From assembly GCA_021813065.1 (NCBI GenBank), contig JAKALZ010000002.1:1-19577 (forward strand): DNA of 19,577 nt, written 5' to 3'. Below, piece after piece: positions 15,659 to 19,577 of the stretch. The notes beneath the pieces are model-generated. The model saw only the letters and a program-made list of their open reading frames with translations. It did no database searches and was not told where the DNA came from. The translations under genes and the position numbers were made by a program. How positions within the stretch are numbered: the stretch's first letter is position 1; each line of letters starts with the position of its first letter. The stretch comes from a bacterium. GTDB lineage: Bacteria > Spirochaetota > Spirochaetia > Treponematales > Rectinemataceae.

Positions 15659-16450
15659 ATGACCGCAATGCCTGCTGTGTTCATTGGGCATGGGCTCGCG
15701 ATCAACGCGGCGCTCACGAATGAATTCTCACGGGCACTTCAGGCGCTCGGTGCCCGTCTACCCCTACCATCAGCGATCGCGGTCATCTCCGCGCACTGGA
15801 GTACCCCCGAAATACGAGTCACGAGCACTCAGCATCCACGGCAAATTTTCGACAGCATAGAATTTCAGGAAGAATTGCATGAGATCACGTATGAACCCTC
15901 CGGAGATCCTGCTCTCGCAGCTCACATTGTTGAAATGCTCCACACTGCCAAGATCGATGCGTCGCTAGACCCGACCCGTGGAATCGATACGGGCGTGTGG
16001 GGCATTCTTGTGCATCTATTCCCGGAGGCGAATATACCTGTTGTGGAGATCAGTCTCTCATTTCATGTCGATACCACGAAAATTATGGCCGTAGCGAAAA
16101 GCCTCTCAACGTTGCGCGAAGAAGGTGTTCTCATAATCGGCAGCGGAGGGCTTGTGCACAACCTCTACGAAATGAGCAAGAATATCGATACAAAGCCGCC
16201 CTCCTGGGCAGTTGAGAGCGATAGAAAACTGGCTGAGATAATCGAGTCGGGAAGCGCTTCCGCCCTCAGTGAATATGTTCTGCAAAACCTCGGGCAATCC
16301 CTCGCCATTCCCACGCCGGAACACATTTTGCCCGCCATCGCCACGCTCGCCCTTAAAACAGATCAAGATCGGATCAGCCTCATTTATGATGCGTTTCAAA
16401 ATTCGACGATCTCGCTGCGCTCATTCATCGTAGAACAGCCATCCGCGTAG
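15659..16450 (+). CDS. LigB/YgiD-family extradiol dioxygenase (4,5-DOPA dioxygenase-like)
   Basis: This 263-residue class III extradiol ring-cleavage dioxygenase resembles YgiD of E. coli (zinc-dependent, 4,5-DOPA cleaving) and plant DODA. The four conserved histidines are present: His11 in FIGHG, His46 in ISAHW, His167 in SGGLVHNLYE and His222 in TPEHILPA. FPEANIPVVEISL is also typical. One difference is that the usual GLDHG block reads GIDTG (109-113), so a widely conserved histidine is replaced by Thr111. The natural substrate of bacterial members is mostly unknown, so the annotation should stay at family level. ATG 15659 is preceded by AAGGAG 11 bases upstream, a long spacing; ATG 15668 is an alternative. 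The gene has its own promoter and is convergent with rsmG. Confidence 0.88.
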   Translation: MTAMPAVFIGHGLAINAALTNEFSRALQALGARLPLPSAIAVISAHWSTPEIRVTSTQHPRQIFDSIEFQEELHEITYEPSGDPALAAHIVEMLHTAKIDASLDPTRGIDTGVWGILVHLFPEANIPVVEISLSFHVDTTKIMAVAKSLSTLREEGVLIIGSGGLVHNLYEMSKNIDTKPPSWAVESDRKLAEIIESGSASALSEYVLQNLGQSLAIPTPEHILPAIATLALKTDQDRISLIYDAFQNSTISLRSFIVEQPSA

Positions 16451-16496
16451 ACTTCGGTCTTCGGAAATGGAACTTCGCACTCAACGCGCGGCTCTC

Positions 16497-17234
16497 TCAG
16501 CGCGGTTTCCTCGAGACTACTACGCAACGCTCCTCATCGAGGAATGGAACCCACACTGGAATAATCCGCGCGCTCGCCGCGAGCGAGTTGAGCACAGTGT
16601 CATCACCAAGCTCAGCAAGTTCGAGTCTGGTGTGTGAGACCTTTCCTTTATACGCGCAAAGTACGCCACCAGGTTCGAGTCGCTTCCAGATCGATCGAAA
16701 TAATTTTTTATCCCCAAAGGGCTTCAGAGCTCTAAACACGACACATTGAAGAGTGTCGCGCTCATTTTCGAACGTTGTCTGCCGAATATCTACATTTTTA
16801 AGCCGCAGAAGGGCGACGATATTCTCGAGAAAACGGATTCGCTTTTCCAGCCTCTCGATCAGAATGAAAGGACGCTTCGGAAAAGCGAGCGCGAGAGGAA
16901 TTCCAGGAAATCCCGCTCCTGTTCCGATATCCGTGACACGCGCGAAGGTCATGGGAGCCGCGATGCGGGTCGATTTCGCGACGGAAACGCCTCTATCACG
17001 CTCAAGCCTACTACTATCGATTTCTGTGAGCGCCTCATCCAGCACGCGCCAGGGAGCCAAGCTATCGAGGACATGCTTGATTATGAGCCCCTCTCCCTCC
17101 GCGTTGACAAGTCCATAGAGCGGATTCCACTTTTCAATCTCGTCGAGAAAGATCGAGAGGGCATCGAGGATGCCGCTCGAGATATCGAAATCGAGTGCTG
17201 CCAAGCCTCGGGCCAACAATTCCTCATGGTTCAT
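16497..17234 (-). CDS. rsmG: 16S rRNA (guanine-527-N7) methyltransferase RsmG
   Basis: RsmG (GidB) methylates G527 of 16S rRNA using S-adenosylmethionine; its loss can give low-level streptomycin resistance. The protein has 245 residues. Motifs are WNPLYGLVN, IIKHVLDSLAPW, the SAM-binding loop VTDIGTGAGFPGIPLAL, LIERLEKRIRFLENI and the late VFRALKPFG. The segment between DSLAPW and the SAM loop is about 25 residues longer than usual (DEALTEIDSSRLERDRG and following). ATG 17234 is preceded directly by an in-frame GTG (17237); neither has a ribosome binding site. A TATACT on the minus strand (17243-17248) lies five bases from the GTG and eight from the ATG. rsmG is divergent from pyrG and is not next to mnmG here. 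Confidence 0.95.
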   Translation of the reverse strand: MNHEELLARGLAALDFDISSGILDALSIFLDEIEKWNPLYGLVNAEGEGLIIKHVLDSLAPWRVLDEALTEIDSSRLERDRGVSVAKSTRIAAPMTFARVTDIGTGAGFPGIPLALAFPKRPFILIERLEKRIRFLENIVALLRLKNVDIRQTTFENERDTLQCVVFRALKPFGDKKLFRSIWKRLEPGGVLCAYKGKVSHTRLELAELGDDTVLNSLAASARIIPVWVPFLDEERCVVVSRKPR

Positions 17235-17242
17235 CACGTTTC

Positions 17243-17248
17243 AGTATA
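17243..17248 (-). promoter_or_regulatory. -10 element of rsmG
   Basis: On the minus strand TATACT lies just before the rsmG start, overlapping TATATA. A -35 (GTCAAT or TCAATC about 17-18 bases upstream) is weak. Transcription would begin at or within three bases of the start codon. Confidence 0.4.
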
Positions 17249-17267
17249 TACCATCCTCTGCCGAGGA

Positions 17268-17297
17268 TTGACAGTGCGGTCGAATATTTGTGATACT
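17268..17297 (+). promoter_or_regulatory. pyrG promoter, apparently leaderless
   Basis: A perfect TTGACA (17268-17273) is followed by 18 bases and GATACT (17292-17297). The pyrG ATG begins at 17306, eight bases after the -10, so transcription would start about two bases before the ATG. No Shine-Dalgarno sequence fits. There is also no room for a leader with the C-tract attenuation known from Gram-positive pyrG. Confidence 0.65.
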
Positions 17298-17305
17298 GAA
17301 GACCC

Positions 17306-18913
17306 ATGAGAAAGCTTATATTTGTCACCGGAGGGGTGTGCTCTTCTCTTGGGAAAGGGATCGCGGCATCCTCGATTGGCGCACTTATGGAAGCGCGTGG
17401 CTTTACCGTTCAAATGGTAAAAATCGATCCTTACCTCAATGTCGATGCCGGCACTATGAGCCCCTATCAGCACGGTGAGGTGTACGTCACCGACGACGGG
17501 GCCGAAACCGACCTCGATCTCGGCAACTATGGCAGATTCACCACCGCGAAACTGAGCAGAGCCAACTCGATCACCACCGGCCAAGTCTACAAGACGGTCA
17601 TCGAGAAGGAGCGCGCCGGCGAGTACCTCGGCCGAACCGTTCAGGTCGTGCCCCACATTACCAACGAGATCAAGCAGCGAATTCTCGCGGTCGCCAGCAA
17701 CGCTGAGGTCGACATGACCATTGTGGAGATTGGCGGCACTGTCGGCGACATCGAGTCGGTGCCCTTCCTCGAAGCGTGCAGGCAACTTATCCACGAATTC
17801 GGCAAACAGAACGCCATCTCGATCCACGTAACGCTCGTGCCGTCCGTGTCCGGTGGCGAAATCAAAACGAAGCCCACCCAGCACGCGGTTAAGGAGCTTC
17901 AAGAACTTGGAATCCAGCCAGATGCCGTCATTCTTCGCTCAGCAAAGCCGCTGAGCGATGATTTGCGCCGCAAGATATCCCTCTTCACCAATATTGAGGA
18001 GGAAGGCGTGATAAGCGGCTACGACGCGCCAACCATCTACGAAGTCCCGCTCGTGTACTTCAATCAGAAGCTCGACACCTTCCTTCTGCGAAAGATGAAT
18101 GTAGAGAGCCGTCACGCCGAGCTGAGCAAATGGGAGTCCGTTGTGCAGGCTTTCAACAAGCCGAACCGAAAGGTGAAAATCGCGGTCGTGGGGAAATATA
18201 TGGACCTCCACGATTCCTACAAATCGATCTGGGAAGCGCTGACGCATGGCGGTATCGCGCACCACGCTGGGCTTGAGGTCGAAAAAATCGATTCATCGCG
18301 GCTCGAGGACCCCAAGGCCGACCTCGGCGCCATCTTCAAAGACATACACGGCATTCTCGTACCCGGCGGATTCGGCGAGCGAGGCATCGAGGGCATGATT
18401 CGGGCGGCGCAATACGCGCGCGAACACGCTATTCCCTACTTCGGCATCTGCCTCGGCATGCAGATCATGGTCATCGAGTACGCGCGCGCAATGCTGGGCT
18501 GGCAAGACGCGCACTCAACTGAGTTCAACAAAGCCACGTCTCACCCTGTCGTGTGCCTCCTCGAAGAGCAGACGAAGATCACGAACTACGGCGGCACCAT
18601 GCGCCTGGGAGCGTACGACGCGGTTACCGTGGTAGGCTCGAAAATCCGCGCGAGCTACAATGCCGAGCAGATAAGCGAGCGGCACCGCCACCGCTACGAG
18701 GTGAACAATGACCTCCGCGCGGATATCGAGGCGCATAAACTCTTTGTAAGCGCGACAACACCCAACGGTGAGCTTGTCGAAGCCTGCGAGTGGCCCGCGC
18801 ATCCCTGGTCTGTAGGCGTTCAGTTCCACCCGGAATTCAAATCGAGGCCCACGTTGCCGCATCCCCTCTTCAAGGATTTTATTGGCGCGGCGCTGCGCCA
18901 CGCTGAAAAATAG
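17306..18913 (+). CDS. pyrG: CTP synthase
   Basis: PyrG makes CTP from UTP, ATP and glutamine in the cytoplasm. The 535-residue protein has the normal length and both domains. The synthetase domain starts [21 protein letters not shown] (P-loop about 9-19) and includes [21 protein letters not shown] and [11 protein letters not shown]. The glutaminase domain starts near 290 and has GGFGERG, the nucleophile Cys382 in FGICLGMQ, and His508 and Glu510 in [10 protein letters not shown]. The gene is divergent from rsmG. An lptC-like gene follows after 39 bases and may be co-transcribed. Confidence 0.99.
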   Translation: MRKLIFVTGGVCSSLGKGIAASSIGALMEARGFTVQMVKIDPYLNVDAGTMSPYQHGEVYVTDDGAETDLDLGNYGRFTTAKLSRANSITTGQVYKTVIEKERAGEYLGRTVQVVPHITNEIKQRILAVASNAEVDMTIVEIGGTVGDIESVPFLEACRQLIHEFGKQNAISIHVTLVPSVSGGEIKTKPTQHAVKELQELGIQPDAVILRSAKPLSDDLRRKISLFTNIEEEGVISGYDAPTIYEVPLVYFNQKLDTFLLRKMNVESRHAELSKWESVVQAFNKPNRKVKIAVVGKYMDLHDSYKSIWEALTHGGIAHHAGLEVEKIDSSRLEDPKADLGAIFKDIHGILVPGGFGERGIEGMIRAAQYAREHAIPYFGICLGMQIMVIEYARAMLGWQDAHSTEFNKATSHPVVCLLEEQTKITNYGGTMRLGAYDAVTVVGSKIRASYNAEQISERHRHRYEVNNDLRADIEAHKLFVSATTPNGELVEACEWPAHPWSVGVQFHPEFKSRPTLPHPLFKDFIGAALRHAEK

Positions 18914-18952
18914 GCGAAAAATCGCGCGCGTGATTCGCTGTGGAGCGCATGG

Positions 18953-19537
18953 ATGAAATTGGGTTCCCTGAGAAAGCCTCGATCGATCCCTTTGCGCGGA
19001 GTCGCGGGGCTCCTGGGAGTCGTGGCGCTCGCGCTACTTCTGGCCTCGTGCGGCCCCCAACCCGACGAAACGTTGAACGCGGCCTCCGCACAGGAACCCG
19101 ATGCCCATTTCGCTGATCTTACCCGACAGGAATATCGCTCGGGAAAGCTCTCAATGCGGATCCAGGCGCGCGAAGCATCCTGGTATGAGGACGAACAGCG
19201 CCTCGAAATCAGTGGTTTATCGTTTATTAACTATAACACCGAGGATGGGACGATCGCCGCGACAGGCGAAGCGGATACAGCAATATTCCACGAGACTAGC
19301 GGCGATGCCGAATTCTCCGGTTTTGTCCACGTGGTGAGCGCGGATGGCGATGTCTCATTTGAGACAACACAGATCACCTATAAGCGCGCCCTCGATGTCT
19401 TCGAGGCTTCGGACGGAACTGAGGTGCTCATAAAAGCGAAAAACCAGCTCATGATGGCGGGCAATGGCCTGCTCTTCGACGTGAAGCAGAAATATTACGA
19501 AATCCGCAGCGGCGTAAACGGTTCCGTTTATCAATAA
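18953..19537 (+). CDS. lptC: LptC-like lipoprotein (LPS-transport periplasmic bridge family)
   Basis: This 194-residue protein has a lipoprotein signal: a basic N-terminus, a hydrophobic core (about 16-30) and lipobox LLASC with Cys33 as the lipidated residue. The remainder is a run of short beta-strands with alternating patterns (LSMRIQAREASWYEDEQRLE, GTIAATGEADTAIF, QITYKRALDVFEA), typical of the LptC/OstA-like beta-jellyroll. LptC in the family links the inner-membrane LptBFG exporter to LptA. Whether this organism makes true LPS is unknown; some spirochaetes keep Lpt-like proteins without classical LPS. E. coli LptC is membrane-anchored, whereas the lipobox here suggests a lipid anchor. 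ATG 18953 has GGAG at 18942-18945. An lptA gene would be expected beyond the window. Confidence 0.8.
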   Translation: MKLGSLRKPRSIPLRGVAGLLGVVALALLLASCGPQPDETLNAASAQEPDAHFADLTRQEYRSGKLSMRIQAREASWYEDEQRLEISGLSFINYNTEDGTIAATGEADTAIFHETSGDAEFSGFVHVVSADGDVSFETTQITYKRALDVFEASDGTEVLIKAKNQLMMAGNGLLFDVKQKYYEIRSGVNGSVYQ

Positions 19538-19544
19538 CATGAGC

Positions 19545-19576
19545 CTCTTTCAAAAGTCGGACGAGTTTTGAAAGAG
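19545..19576. repeat. 11-base perfect inverted repeat after lptC
   Basis: CTCTTTCAAAA (19545-19555) and TTTTGAAAGAG (19566-19576) are perfect reverse complements around a 10-base loop, starting eight bases after the lptC stop. The window ends one base later. It could be a terminator stem, if T residues follow, or part of an interspersed repeat. Confidence 0.6.
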
Positions 19577-19577
19577 C

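Noticed and set aside
19539..19571. Short frame after lptC beginning ATGAGCCTC as the start of lptA
   Set aside because: It reaches TGA after ten codons, has no ribosome binding site, and is mostly the inverted repeat.
1..19577. tRNA, rRNA, CRISPR array, transposase or phage gene
   Set aside because: I looked for cloverleaf-like stretches, regularly spaced repeats and DDE/recombinase motifs and saw none. A tRNA scan would settle the first point.

Overview
The window is a gene-dense piece (roughly 55-60% GC) of a diderm bacterial chromosome. An LptC-type lipoprotein, a patatin fused to a probable outer-membrane barrel and a small secreted barrel-like protein all point to an outer membrane. 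The gene content would fit a spirochaete of the Treponema/Rectinema kind, but that is an inference from general resemblance, not from a marker gene. I see no rRNA, tRNA, CRISPR array, insertion sequence or phage gene. Most of the window is core metabolism, with several oddities.

Region by region. (1) 1-3737, plus: the 3' end of a probable lactate racemase (larA), a hairpin terminator, then a one-polypeptide fusion of electron-transfer flavoprotein beta and alpha, overlapping an FAD-binding D-lactate/glycolate dehydrogenase. Together this resembles the Etf-linked lactate oxidation cluster (lctBCD plus racemase) of anaerobes. (2) 3779-4873, minus: an RmlD/MAT2B-like NAD(P) reductase with a large alanine-rich insertion. 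Its conserved C-terminus lies in frame behind two TAA codons. (3) 5012-6495, plus: pdxS-pdxT, the two-subunit PLP synthase. (4) 6492-7799, minus: a CorC/HlyC-type membrane protein with CBS domains, tail to tail with pdxT. (5) 8020-10116, plus: a secreted patatin-like protein with unusual active-site motifs. (6) 10166-10843, minus: a small glycine-rich outer-membrane-type protein with a clear promoter and terminator. (7) 10879-12178, plus: tag (3-methyladenine DNA glycosylase I) and a ferritin with a complete ferroxidase centre, followed by two terminators. (8) 12199-15514, plus: thrC-thrB-ogt, three genes joined by ATGA overlaps. (9) 15605-16450, plus: a LigB/YgiD-type dioxygenase with its own promoter. 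(10) 16497-17306: rsmG and pyrG, divergent from a 70-base region. (11) 18953-19537, plus: an lptC-like lipoprotein gene, then an inverted repeat at the window edge.

Two patterns run across the window. First, several genes that start transcription units (rmlD-like, patatin, rsmG, pyrG, possibly tag) have a -10-like hexamer 6-9 bases before the start codon and no Shine-Dalgarno sequence. This suggests leaderless mRNAs. Genes inside operons have ordinary ribosome binding sites. Second, four conserved housekeeping enzymes (RmlD-like, ThrC, ThrB, RsmG) carry extra low-complexity segments of roughly 25-70 residues at loop positions. The best leads are the EtfBA fusion, the double in-frame stop in the RmlD-like gene, and the leaderless starts. 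I did not find a clearly new multi-gene system.
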